The position numbers were made by a program, and so were the translations under genes. Of a DNA stretch of 64,000 nucleotides, positions 8,091 through 16,070 are shown piece after piece (the first letter of the stretch is position 1; each line of letters opens with the position of its first letter). The notes beneath the pieces are model-generated. The model was not told the origin of the DNA. It did no database searches and saw only the letters and a program-made list of their open reading frames with translations. The stretch lies in contig NZ_JACJTR010000020.1 of NCBI RefSeq assembly GCF_014698795.1, positions 62,001 to 126,000 on the forward strand, written 5' to 3'. The stretch is from Nostoc sp. FACHB-892. Lineage in GTDB: Bacteria > Cyanobacteriota > Cyanobacteriia > Cyanobacteriales > Nostocaceae.

Positions 8091-9683
8091 ATGGAAGTCA
8101 AAATACCCATGATGGAAAATCGAATTCTTTACGTTCGCCTTCCTTGTAACCCTATCTTTCCCATTGGGGTTGTCTACCTGAGCGATCATGTTCACAAACA
8201 GTTTCCTAATATCGAACAGCGCATTTTTGATTTAGGAACAGTGCCACCTTTAGATTACAGTTCCGCCTTGGATCGTTGTATCGATGAATTTAAACCGACA
8301 CTGCTAGTATTTTCTTGGCGGGATATACAAATTTATGCTCCAGTTGGTGGACGTGGTGGTAACCCACTACAAAACGCCTTTGAGTTTTACTACGCTAAGA
8401 ATCCTCTATTGAAACTACGCGGGGGATTAGGCGGTTTACGGATCTTCATCGCTTACTATGTAGAGTTATGGCGCAATCAGGGCTTAATAAAACGTGGTTT
8501 AAAGCGTGCCCAAAAATATAATTCTAATGCCCGTGTAGTTGTAGGTGGTGGTGCGGTCAGTGTATTTTATGAACAGTTGGGTAAAAGCTTACCTCAAGGG
8601 ACAATTATTTCTGTGGGTGAAGGGGAAACCCTGTTAGAAAAGCTTTTAGGTGGCAGAGATTTTCGAGATGAGCGCTGTTACGTAGCGGGAGAAACTCAAC
8701 CACGGAAACGCCTAATTCACGAACAACCCACTCCACTAGAAAAAACAGCTTGTAACTACGACTATATCGAAAGCATCTGGCCGGAATTTAACTTTTACCT
8801 GCAAGAGCAAGATTTTTATATAGGTGTACAAACTAAGCGTGGTTGCCCTCACAACTGTTGTTATTGCGTCTACACTGTTGTCGAAGGTAAACAAGTACGC
8901 ATCAACCCAGCAGATGAAGTAGTTGCTGAGATGCGTCAATTATACGATCGCGGCATTCGCAACTTCTGGTTTACCGATGCCCAATTCATCCCAGCGCGAA
9001 AATTTATCGACGATGCCATAGAACTCTTGCAAAAAATCGTCGATTCTGGTATGACAGATATCCACTGGGCAGCATATATTAGAGCCGACAATTTGACACC
9101 AGAGTTGTGCGACTTGATGGCGAAAACCGGGATGAACTACTTTGAAATTGGGATTACCAGTGGTTCTCAAGAACTCGTGCGGAAAATGCGGATGGGGTAT
9201 AACCTGCGAACCGTTTTGCAAAACTGCCGCGATTTAAAAGCAGCTGGTTTTAACGATTTAGTTTCCGTCAACTACTCCTTTAACGTCATTGACGAACGTC
9301 CCGAAACCATCCGCCAAACCATTGCTTACCACCGCGAACTAGAACGGATTTTTGGTGCTGATAAAGTCGAACCGGCTATCTTCTTTATTGGACTACAACC
9401 CCATACCCATCTAGAAGAATACGCTTTCAAAGAAGGCATCCTTAAACCAGGATATGATCCAATGAGCTTGATGCCGTGGACAGCTAAAAAACTTCTTTGG
9501 AATCCCGAACCCCTTGGTTCATTCTTCGGTGAAGTCTGCTTGCAAGCTTGGCAACAAAACCCCAACGATTTCGGACGCGAAGTCATGAAAATCTTGGAGG
9601 AAAAATTGGGTTGTGCCGACTTAGAAGCAGCACTTTCCGCACCAATAGAAATGAAAGAAAAACAGTTAGCGGGTATATCCTAG
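8091..9683 (+). CDS. B12-binding-type radical SAM protein
   Basis: 530 residues. The first 200 look like a cobalamin-binding-type Rossmann domain (RILYVRLPCNPIFPIGVVYL, later RVVVGGGAVSVFY and ISVGEGE). The radical SAM core follows with Cys252, Cys256 and Cys259 in RGCPHNCCYC, the CX3CX2C motif that holds the [4Fe-4S] cluster. A GxIxGxxE-like block (YFEIGITSGSQEL) follows. Such enzymes cleave SAM to a radical and often methylate or rearrange unreactive substrates. The substrate here is unknown. The start may be the ATG at 8109 or 8112 (MMENRILYV). It lies upstream of the DICT gene on the same strand, 96 bp away. Confidence 0.88.
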   Translation: MEVKIPMMENRILYVRLPCNPIFPIGVVYLSDHVHKQFPNIEQRIFDLGTVPPLDYSSALDRCIDEFKPTLLVFSWRDIQIYAPVGGRGGNPLQNAFEFYYAKNPLLKLRGGLGGLRIFIAYYVELWRNQGLIKRGLKRAQKYNSNARVVVGGGAVSVFYEQLGKSLPQGTIISVGEGETLLEKLLGGRDFRDERCYVAGETQPRKRLIHEQPTPLEKTACNYDYIESIWPEFNFYLQEQDFYIGVQTKRGCPHNCCYCVYTVVEGKQVRINPADEVVAEMRQLYDRGIRNFWFTDAQFIPARKFIDDAIELLQKIVDSGMTDIHWAAYIRADNLTPELCDLMAKTGMNYFEIGITSGSQELVRKMRMGYNLRTVLQNCRDLKAAGFNDLVSVNYSFNVIDERPETIRQTIAYHRELERIFGADKVEPAIFFIGLQPHTHLEEYAFKEGILKPGYDPMSLMPWTAKKLLWNPEPLGSFFGEVCLQAWQQNPNDFGREVMKILEEKLGCADLEAALSAPIEMKEKQLAGIS

Positions 9684-9717
9684 AAAACGCAATAATATGG
9701 GGATATTCAAAATTATG

Positions 9718-9769
9718 AATTTCTCCCCTTCTCTTTCTCTGTGTCCTCTGCGCCTTTGCGGTTATTTTT
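9718..9769. repeat. Dispersed CTCTGCGCC-type repeat, copy 1
   Basis: About 50 bp containing CTCTGTGTCCTCTGCGCC and TTGCGGTTA, nearly identical to 23452-23507. It lies 10 bp before the DICT gene start and creates a false 13-codon extension of that frame. Confidence 0.85.
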
Positions 9770-9779
9770 ACCAAATCCC

Positions 9780-11177
9780 ATGTTAGAAGGTTCAATCCTG
9801 CAACAGCTAGAAACAGCCCATCGCCATACCACCAGACCGATTCGATTCGGTGTTTACTACAAAAATACCCTAGTTGCCTTGTGCCATGCTTTAGAAGACC
9901 ATATTTTAACCGACGACGGTACACCCTTAGTCATCACAGCCTTTCAACGAGGTAAATGGTATCTGCAAGAAGCCGGGCGATATGCAGACATCGCCCAGCG
10001 CAGCCGCGAAATTGCCATCATGGCTGCCTCTGAATCCGGCTTTGCTGAACATCCTACCAGCCAGCTACCCAACGTAGACTTAGTGGCAATAGATCTAGTC
10101 GATCCAGTAGCTCAGGAGTGGCACTTAATTATTTTATCGCCTAAATACACAGCAATGGTAATTTGTCAAGAATTATCAGAGGCTGATTATGGCAGCACTG
10201 GAGTACCGACATCAGATTTAGAGCGCAAATTCTATGGCTTGTGGACATTTGAGCCAGAGTTAGTGCAAGAGACAGCAGAAATAGCGATCGCTCACATCAA
10301 AAAATACAACCCAGAACTGGCCCAAAAACTCACAGCCGAGAAACAACAAATTGTACCGTCAATGGACAGATCAGAAAATTTAGGTGCAGTTGTTTCCCGT
10401 GTAGTAGATTACCTTCAGACTGGGCAAGATAATTTATCCGTACCAACAGCGTCTCACCAAAAAACCCTAGATCGCAACTTGGTTTCCAACGAAATCCAAG
10501 CCTTTTTGCGAATGGCGCAACTGATGGATATGGCAGATGTCAACAATCCAATGGCAGCTGCGGAAGTAGTAGCTCTTGCTGAAGCGATCGGCCAGCTTTT
10601 GGATCTTCCTGCATGGCAGATTAAGAGATTGCGGCTAGCGGCTCTGTTGCATCGCATAGATCCATTACAGAAAGCAGAAAGCGTACTCAGTGACGGTATA
10701 ACCACACGTTACCAAGAAGATGCTCCCAGTTGTCCCTTAACTTGTCCCTTAGTACCGGGGGCGCAAGTATTGCGAACCATGCCACGACTACGAGCAGTTG
10801 CCCAAATTATTACTCATCAAAGCGAGTGGTGGAATGGCACAGGGGAACCAGCAGGTTTAGCTGGAAATGAAATTCCCCTAGAGTCGAGGATTTTGGCATT
10901 ATTGGCAGACTTTCAGTGGCGAGTCAATGAGCGAAAATCGTCAAATCAAAGCCGGGAACAGATATTTACTCAAGCTTTAGATGAGTGCAGACAGCAACAA
11001 TCTACCCGCTTTGACCCTAAACTTGTAGATACCCTAACTTTATTAGTTATGGGTTTACAACAGGGACTTGACTTACCCGTCATGACACCCAAAGTCAGCG
11101 CTGGCATCTGGATACTTGATTCCCAATGGGATAGTCACAGCAAGATAAGTGAGGAGATTGGTAGTTACTTTACATGA
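9780..11177 (+). CDS. DICT sensory-domain protein with degenerate HD-GYP-like half
   Basis: 465 residues from the ATG at 9780 (MLEGSILQQL). Residues about 1-190 match the DICT sensory domain known from cyanobacterial diguanylate cyclases and kinases (RPIRFGVYYKNTLVALCHAL, then FQRGKWYLQEAGRYADIA and FYGLWTFEPELV). Residues about 240-440 are helical and follow the HD-GYP plan. The metal HD is replaced (LAALLHRID at about 284-292 where HDIG is expected), and HHExWDGxGYP appears as THQSEWWNGTGEP. It is therefore probably a non-catalytic sensor or scaffold. Its stop overlaps the start of the pentapeptide gene by 4 bp (ATGA), so the two are almost certainly co-translated. Confidence 0.85.
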   Translation: MLEGSILQQLETAHRHTTRPIRFGVYYKNTLVALCHALEDHILTDDGTPLVITAFQRGKWYLQEAGRYADIAQRSREIAIMAASESGFAEHPTSQLPNVDLVAIDLVDPVAQEWHLIILSPKYTAMVICQELSEADYGSTGVPTSDLERKFYGLWTFEPELVQETAEIAIAHIKKYNPELAQKLTAEKQQIVPSMDRSENLGAVVSRVVDYLQTGQDNLSVPTASHQKTLDRNLVSNEIQAFLRMAQLMDMADVNNPMAAAEVVALAEAIGQLLDLPAWQIKRLRLAALLHRIDPLQKAESVLSDGITTRYQEDAPSCPLTCPLVPGAQVLRTMPRLRAVAQIITHQSEWWNGTGEPAGLAGNEIPLESRILALLADFQWRVNERKSSNQSREQIFTQALDECRQQQSTRFDPKLVDTLTLLVMGLQQGLDLPVMTPKVSAGIWILDSQWDSHSKISEEIGSYFT

Positions 11178-11812
11178 ATATTGAAGCCATTAAATTAGGA
11201 AAACTCAAACAACTTCCAGGGGCGAATTTAGAAGACGAGGAACTCTCTCGACTGGATTTAAGCCGCATTAATCTTGCTGGTGCTATCCTTGTTGGCACTA
11301 ATTTCGCTGCTTCCAAACTCGAAGGCGGGCATTTGGAGGGGGCAAATCTGATGGGGGCTAACCTCCAAGAAACTGACTTGCGGGCGAATTTGATGGGAGC
11401 AAACCTGATGCAAGCAGATTTAACAGGTGCTGACTTGCGGGGTAGCAATTTGCGTGGTGCTAACTTGATGGGAGCAAGACTCAGTGATGTGTCATTAGTG
11501 GGTGCTTTCTTGAGTGGTGCCAATTTGATGAACGTGAACTTGCAAGGCGTTGATTTGCGGGGTTCTGACTTGCGCGGTGCAAACCTGACTGGGGCAAATC
11601 TCAAAGGTGCAGATTTGAGTCGCGCCGATTTGCAAGGGGCATTATTGAGTGAAGCAAACCTTGAAGAAGCTGACTTGCGGGGGGCGAATTTGGCAGGGGC
11701 AAATTTAACGGGAGCGAATTTACTCTGTGCAGAGTTAGAAGGTGCAAATTTAAGCGGCGTTAATTTTAATAAAGCGTGTTTGGTGGGTACTGTGGTTGAG
11801 ACGAGTTTATGA
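11174..11812 (+). CDS. Pentapeptide-repeat protein
   Basis: 212 residues. From about residue 45 to the end it consists of around 30 A(D/N)LxG-type pentapeptides, which should fold as a right-handed quadrilateral beta-helix; the first 40 residues are a short cap. One repeat (near residue 68) has only four residues, LRAN, breaking the five-residue register. There is no signal peptide, so it is cytosolic. Pentapeptide proteins include gyrase-protecting mimics and cyanobacterial regulators such as HetL, but I see no specific match. It is translationally coupled to the DICT gene by a 4-bp overlap. Confidence 0.93.
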   Translation: MNIEAIKLGKLKQLPGANLEDEELSRLDLSRINLAGAILVGTNFAASKLEGGHLEGANLMGANLQETDLRANLMGANLMQADLTGADLRGSNLRGANLMGARLSDVSLVGAFLSGANLMNVNLQGVDLRGSDLRGANLTGANLKGADLSRADLQGALLSEANLEEADLRGANLAGANLTGANLLCAELEGANLSGVNFNKACLVGTVVETSL

Positions 11813-11930
11813 GAATCGCAAAAAGTACTGTTCTATCGGGGAAAGGTGTAGCCTTTTCTCCTTCATACAACAAAGCCACAAAATGTTTTAAGATTCAGGT
11901 AGATTAACCACGCTACCGATAAGATTTTAA

Positions 11931-12058
11931 CGCAGAAACTCATGTGCTGATTTACGAAATGCACCTTCCGCAGATGAAATCGATATAGCCCGTAGTGAAG
12001 AATGGGCTAGCTTTCCACGGGAGGACATTTGATGCTGCGTGTCGTAGCCACTTTTTCA
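11931..12058 (+). pseudogene. Remnant of a second toxin-antitoxin module
   Basis: In frame to a TGA at 12030-12032 the DNA encodes LRNAPSADEIDIARSEEW and then FPREDI, which reads like the C-terminus of a small antitoxin. The overlapping ATG at 12032 starts MLRVVA, typical of the beginning of PIN-type toxins, but the match stops where the vapC pseudogene begins at 12059. No antitoxin N-terminus or toxin body remains. This is inferred from residue pattern and overlap geometry. Confidence 0.4.
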
Positions 12059-12446
12059 TTACCAAACCCGCTGAATATTATAGGCATCAAAAGCCGAATC
12101 ACGACTAATCAAAACAAGGGAATGATTCATCGCCTGTGCCACCACAATACGATCAAACGGATGTCGATGATGCAGTGGTAAATAACGGAATTGAAGAGTA
12201 TCGGTAAAGGTAATAGGCAGAATCAATCGTTATACCCGCAGCAGTTAGTTTAGGTTCAATCTCTTCAAAAGCACCCTGTAGAGATAGTTTTCCAATGTTG
12301 AGTTTAATCGCCATTTCCCAAACACTTGCAATACTAAAGAAAACAGCCTCAGCAGATTCAATTTTTTCTCTAGTTAACACTGGCAGGGTGGCATCATTCG
12401 AGACAAACCAGATAAAAGCATGAGTATCCAATAGTAATCTATTCAT
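12059..12446 (-). pseudogene. vapC: VapC-like PIN-domain toxin, frameshifted
   Basis: The first 75 residues are a normal PIN toxin (MNRLLLDTHAFIWFVSND with its first acidic residue, then SIASVWEMAIKLNIGKL). The frame then runs into unrelated residues and stops. In the adjacent frame the true ending is intact: TDTLQFRYLPLHHRHPFDR, IVVAQAMNHSLVLISRD and FDAYNIQRVW to a TAA at 12059-12061. The span of 388 bp is one base more than 129 codons, so a single extra base near 12219-12224 explains the break. PIN toxins cleave RNA with metal-binding acidic residues; this copy should be inactive unless the shift is a sequencing error. It overlaps the antitoxin by 4 bp. Confidence 0.85.
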
Positions 12447-12673
12447 TCCATATATTCTTTCATATCTTGAAGCGGCTCATCAAAGTCATTAGGCAATGGC
12501 AGAACAAACATTCCTTTCATCGTTCCAGCAACGCAACGCTTGTTTGTCTGCTTTTCTTCGGTAGAGTTTTTAGCGTGCTTCTCTATCAAAAACTCAATGT
12601 TGTAATGAAGCACTTCTGTCTGAAGGGACTCAGCGAGTTCTTCTAATTTTTCTAAAATGACTGGCTGTATCAT
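12443..12673 (-). CDS. vapB: VapB-like antitoxin (DUF2281 type)
   Basis: 76 residues. The N-terminal LEKLEELAESLQTEVLHY helix and the C-terminal GTMKGMFVLPLPNDFDEPL tail fit DUF2281-type antitoxins that precede VapC genes in cyanobacteria. The tail would wrap the toxin active site. A good ribosome site (AAGGAG) lies about 8 bases before the ATG. It is still intact although its toxin is frameshifted. An inverted repeat 50 bp upstream could be its autoregulatory operator. Confidence 0.85.
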   Translation of the reverse strand: MIQPVILEKLEELAESLQTEVLHYNIEFLIEKHAKNSTEEKQTNKRCVAGTMKGMFVLPLPNDFDEPLQDMKEYME

Positions 12674-12722
12674 TGTTTTTTCTCCTTGGCAATTTTTATG
12701 AAAAACATCACAGCTATATTTG

Positions 12723-12745
12723 TTTAAATGTTAAATACATTTAAA
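12723..12745. promoter_or_regulatory. Inverted repeat, candidate operator of the vapBC operon
   Basis: TTTAAATGT (12723-12731) and ACATTTAAA (12737-12745) are perfect inverted copies around TAAAT, about 50 bp upstream of the antitoxin ATG. TA antitoxins commonly bind such palindromes. It is AT-only apart from two bases, so chance is possible. The rest of 12674-13001 shows no gene. Confidence 0.45.
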
Positions 12746-13001
12746 TACGGTTTGATAAGCACTTTAATATCATGTCCGCTTGATTACTTACTAAACCCCA
12801 AGAACCCCACCCCGCAGACGGCTATCCATTACCCGGATCTTTCTTAACGAAGTAAAAAAATTAAATGGAAAAATAAATGGAAAGTAAAGAAGACCTACAC
12901 AGAAGCTAGTAGCATTTTCTAACATCCACTGCATCCAAAAATCACTATCAGTCTGCTGATTTATCATAAATAAATAGCTGATACGATTAATATTTTTATT
13001 T

Positions 13002-13835
13002 TCATATATGAAGCGATCGCTCAGTTCGCCCTCGTATCCACAAAGCTAGTACACTCATTAACAACACCCCCATCACTCCTTGCAGGGGATTATTATTCAC
13101 ACCAGTTACCCAATCAGGAACTTGACCAGAATATTTCACTAATTTACCCACATTAATAATGTAATAGCCCCATACGAAACCACCATGTAAACCAATTGGT
13201 AAACCCAAACGTCCCCTCCGCCAACGCTTTGCCCATACTTGCGTTAACCCCAGCAATACTAAAGCTGGAAATTGCGGCAGTGTATGAATAATTGCTTCCA
13301 AGGGTTTAATAAAGTGCAATGTAGCAAACGCAATTGCATCTGTCCACATTGCCACACGCGGACTGTAATCTCGTTGTAATTCATCTAACAACCAGCCTCG
13401 GAATAACAATTCCTCAGCAAATCCGATGCCCAAGCCAACAAGTAAACCCTCTAAAATTACTTTCAGCAAAAAAACTTTCGGTTGTTGCCACACCAACCAA
13501 CCCAATAAACTTTCTACTCCAAAAAGTATCAGAATATTGATTATCCCCATAGCCAAGCCACGCAGCAAATCTACACCGTTTTGTCGCGTGACTTCTAAGC
13601 CATAATGCCGCAGAATTTGGGGCTGCTGGTAGACATATTTGCCCCATAGTCTCAGGAGAAAAATAAATACTGCATATAACAATACCAATGTCAATATACT
13701 TTCTAAGTTTGAATCATCCACTAGAAAGTATATTGGTGCAGCCAATGGCAACCATAGCAGCAATAAAGTCAAAATAAAAGAACCCAGCCTAATAGGGGCA
13801 GGGCGTTCAGCTAAATGGATAAGGTTTTTTTTCAT
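13002..13835 (-). CDS. CPBP-family intramembrane metalloprotease
   Basis: 277 residues from the ATG at 13835 (MKKNLIHLAERP). An upstream in-frame start at 13856 would add 7 residues, but GGTGA is better placed for the shorter form. About seven hydrophobic segments are visible. The EELLFRGWLLDEL block gives the EExxxR motif, and ATLHFIKPLEAI supplies the FxxxH-type His, both diagnostic of CPBP (Abi/CaaX-like) proteases. Members process prenylated or other membrane peptides; the cyanobacterial substrates are unknown. It is followed by clpS on the far side of its promoter region, same strand. Confidence 0.9.
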   Translation of the reverse strand: MKKNLIHLAERPAPIRLGSFILTLLLLWLPLAAPIYFLVDDSNLESILTLVLLYAVFIFLLRLWGKYVYQQPQILRHYGLEVTRQNGVDLLRGLAMGIINILILFGVESLLGWLVWQQPKVFLLKVILEGLLVGLGIGFAEELLFRGWLLDELQRDYSPRVAMWTDAIAFATLHFIKPLEAIIHTLPQFPALVLLGLTQVWAKRWRRGRLGLPIGLHGGFVWGYYIINVGKLVKYSGQVPDWVTGVNNNPLQGVMGVLLMSVLALWIRGRTERSLHI

Positions 13836-13899
13836 ACAAAATAAGTCACCAATCACCAGTCAATACTCTAAATTTTGACCAATGACCAATGACCAATAA

Positions 13900-14181
13900 C
13901 TATTCGTCAGGTTCAATTGTGCTACTTAAACCGTGACTTTTCAACGTTTCGCAATAGAACTCAGCGTGTTCCAGGGCGCAAGTAATAACTAAAGCTAGCC
14001 CGTTAGTATGGGCTTCCATCATGATGCTAACAGCCTGGGGTTGGGTAAGGCTCGGCACAGTGGCTATTAGTGACTGCACAACATGCTCCATAGAGTTGTA
14101 GTCATCGTTATGGAGCAAAACGCGATAGCGAGGCGCTAGCTTACGGGTTGTGGAAGGCTTTTGAATAGTTTCAACTGACAC
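13900..14181 (-). CDS. clpS: ClpS, adaptor of the Clp protease
   Basis: 93 residues. The core LLHNDDYNSMEHVVQSL is the ClpS signature that forms the N-degron pocket, followed by SIMMEAHTNGLALVITCALEHAEFYCETLKSHGLSSTIEPDE closing the fold (shown in part: AHTNGLALVITCALEHAEF). ClpS delivers N-end-rule substrates to ClpC/ClpA for degradation. The N-terminal 18 residues are a flexible tail. It is the next upstream gene of the CPBP protease on the same strand, about 65 bp apart, though no shared function is implied. Confidence 0.95.
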   Translation of the reverse strand: MSVETIQKPSTTRKLAPRYRVLLHNDDYNSMEHVVQSLIATVPSLTQPQAVSIMMEAHTNGLALVITCALEHAEFYCETLKSHGLSSTIEPDE

Positions 14182-14479
14182 GGCTCTTTGCTCTTTTCTT
14201 GTTGATTCACTACTACAAAATGTCTGTGTAGCGATCGCTTAACAGTTATTCACCTATTCTATAGTATTTCTGTTCAGATACTATGCTAGAAAAACCCTTT
14301 GCTGCTAGGGATTGGTCGTATTAGTTTTGCATAGCCACTTGTGAAGTACATATCTTAAGACATGGTTGCTGTGAGAGTGCTACCTTAATGTTACAGAGGC
14401 TTCCTTTAAAAGTAGCGCATTCTCACTTTTAAAATTAAAGAAGTTGCAAAATAATCGTTGTCCCTGCCCAAACTGCATA

Positions 14480-14842
14480 ATGATGGACATTAGCCTAGAT
14501 TTTCTTCAACCAGGACAAATTGTGTCTTTAGAGCATGGCGACAGGAATCTGTATGCAGAAGTCATTCAATTTGTAGTTTCCCGTCAGTTGTGCTGGGTAC
14601 GTCCTTTATTAATGGTTACTTTCATTCAAGAATCGCCGCTAATTACTGATTTGCGAGATGCATCTGACCTGCTTTGGCCTGCCAATTTATTTAGACCAGC
14701 ATTAGACACAGAAGTAATTAGCTTGTTGAGCCAAGTTTTAGCAAAAGAACCAAAAAGTGAACCTGACTCAGCCGCCAAGCAGCAACTTAATCAGTTTATT
14801 CACCAACTTTGGCAAGCATACCAAGATAGTGCTGAGTGCTGA
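14480..14842 (+). CDS. Conserved hypothetical protein
   Basis: About 120 residues from the ATG pair at 14480/14483 (MMDISLDFLQPGQIVSLEHG). A TTG at 14444 would add a Cys-rich dozen residues, which looks like untranslated DNA. The first half is beta-rich (IVSLEHGDRNLYAEVIQFV, then LCWVRPLLMV), and the second half is acidic and helical. It resembles proteins found only in cyanobacteria, with no named function. The C-terminal DSAEC comes from an AGTGCTGAGT duplication at the stop, a sequence that recurs at about 54980 and 55030. Confidence 0.7.
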   Translation: MMDISLDFLQPGQIVSLEHGDRNLYAEVIQFVVSRQLCWVRPLLMVTFIQESPLITDLRDASDLLWPANLFRPALDTEVISLLSQVLAKEPKSEPDSAAKQQLNQFIHQLWQAYQDSAEC

Positions 14843-14927
14843 GTCAATAAGCTTGAGTTAAGCTTCTCAGTCTCATACGTGTACCTCATCCAACAGAGAT
14901 ACATTATAAAACCCCATGCCTAAGCAA

Positions 14928-15131
14928 TTAGAAATATCCCAAGCTAGGAACTAACTTAACTCTACCAGCATCCATCTCCGACATTAATAATTCCAGAGCT
15001 TCGTAGTCAACGTCAGAAATGTAACCCAGTTCTGTTAGTTCTGAGTTGATTTCATTTTCTATCTCAGGAGTTAGTTTTTTAATGTCTAGAGCTTTTTCTA
15101 CCAATTTCCGAATAGCGTACTGAGTTCTCAT
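14928..15131 (-). CDS. Small conserved hypothetical protein
   Basis: 67 residues, acidic and helical: YAIRKLVEKALDIKKLTPE, then INSELTELGYISDVDYEALE and a basic-ending tail. Codon use and composition look coding. There is no signal, membrane span or metal motif. It is convergent with the preceding gene. Short proteins of this type occur in Nostoc, but I cannot name a family. Confidence 0.6.
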   Translation of the reverse strand: MRTQYAIRKLVEKALDIKKLTPEIENEINSELTELGYISDVDYEALELLMSEMDAGRVKLVPSLGYF

Positions 15132-15598
15132 ACGTAATCAACCAACTGTATATGATATTAATTATCCCAGATAAGCCTAAGTATAAAGAGTGTTCAAATC
15201 ATAACTTATTAGTGATATATATCACTGGTAAGTTACATAAATAGATAATTCGCTATGACTATGTTGTAGGCTACCAGCAACCCTAAAGAGAGAGATTTAC
15301 TTACCGTTAAGACTTAGCTAAATTAATTCTAGTTATGACTAAGCAAGTTTTATCAGCATGGTTACTGATGATTTGTCTGCTCTAAATCTGTCTATGTTGA
15401 TTGTTTTTGAACTGACATAAAAAAAAAGTATACATAAACACACTTTAATCGGGAATTATGACAATCTTTAAACAGACATACTAAAGAAATAAAGATTCAG
15501 CAAAGAGAGCTAATACATATGGTCGATGCAACAAAATAGAGTTTATGTTCAAATAATTCTTAGCTTGACGCTTCAATAATTCTCAATAGGATGTAACT
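15132..15598. other. AT-rich intergenic region, nothing identified
   Basis: 467 bp upstream of the STAS gene and of the divergent small protein. Only a 20-codon open frame near 15358 is seen. Confidence 0.5.
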
Positions 15599-15928
15599 AT
15601 GCAAGCAGTGCTTAACTATCCCAAGATTGCAGTCATTCGCCCGCAAGGCTATTTGAATGCTACAAACGCCTTGGAATTTGAACGAGATATGACCACAGCG
15701 TTGGCACAAAATGGTATTTCCATGTTGGTAGTAGACCTCGCAGCAGTAGAATCGTTAGACAGCTCGGGGTTGATGGCATTGTTATCTATACACAAGCTGG
15801 CTCTTAGCTTGGGAAGGGGTTTTCGACTTTGCGCTGTTGCTCCCTCAATTAGAATTATTTTTGAACTAACGCAACTCGATAGGGTGTTTGAAATATTGGA
15901 TGGTGAAGTTGAGTTGGCTGCAACATAA
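15599..15928 (+). CDS. STAS-domain anti-sigma factor antagonist
   Basis: 109 residues, one STAS domain. MLVVDLAAVESLDSSGLMALL contains the DSSG motif (54-57) with the serine that is phosphorylated in SpoIIAA/RsbV-type antagonists. The later GFRLCAVAPSIRIIFELTQLDRVFEI completes the fold. Such proteins bind anti-sigma kinases or other partners when dephosphorylated. No kinase or phosphatase gene is adjacent, so the partner is unknown. It has its own long upstream region. Confidence 0.92.
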   Translation: MQAVLNYPKIAVIRPQGYLNATNALEFERDMTTALAQNGISMLVVDLAAVESLDSSGLMALLSIHKLALSLGRGFRLCAVAPSIRIIFELTQLDRVFEILDGEVELAAT

Positions 15929-16070
15929 CTTTATGTAAAACAAAGCGGGTAGGAAGTGGACTTTATGTAAAGGAGTTATAAGTTGCAACGATAAACTCTG
16001 TTAGAATACCTAATTCAATGCTAAGGTTGGGTTTGATTAGCTGTAATTAAGGTAGCTAGAAGATAGCACA

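Noticed and set aside
9741-9779. 13-residue N-terminal extension of the DICT protein
   Set aside because: Entirely encoded by the dispersed CTCTGCGCC repeat; the ATG at 9780 begins the conserved part.
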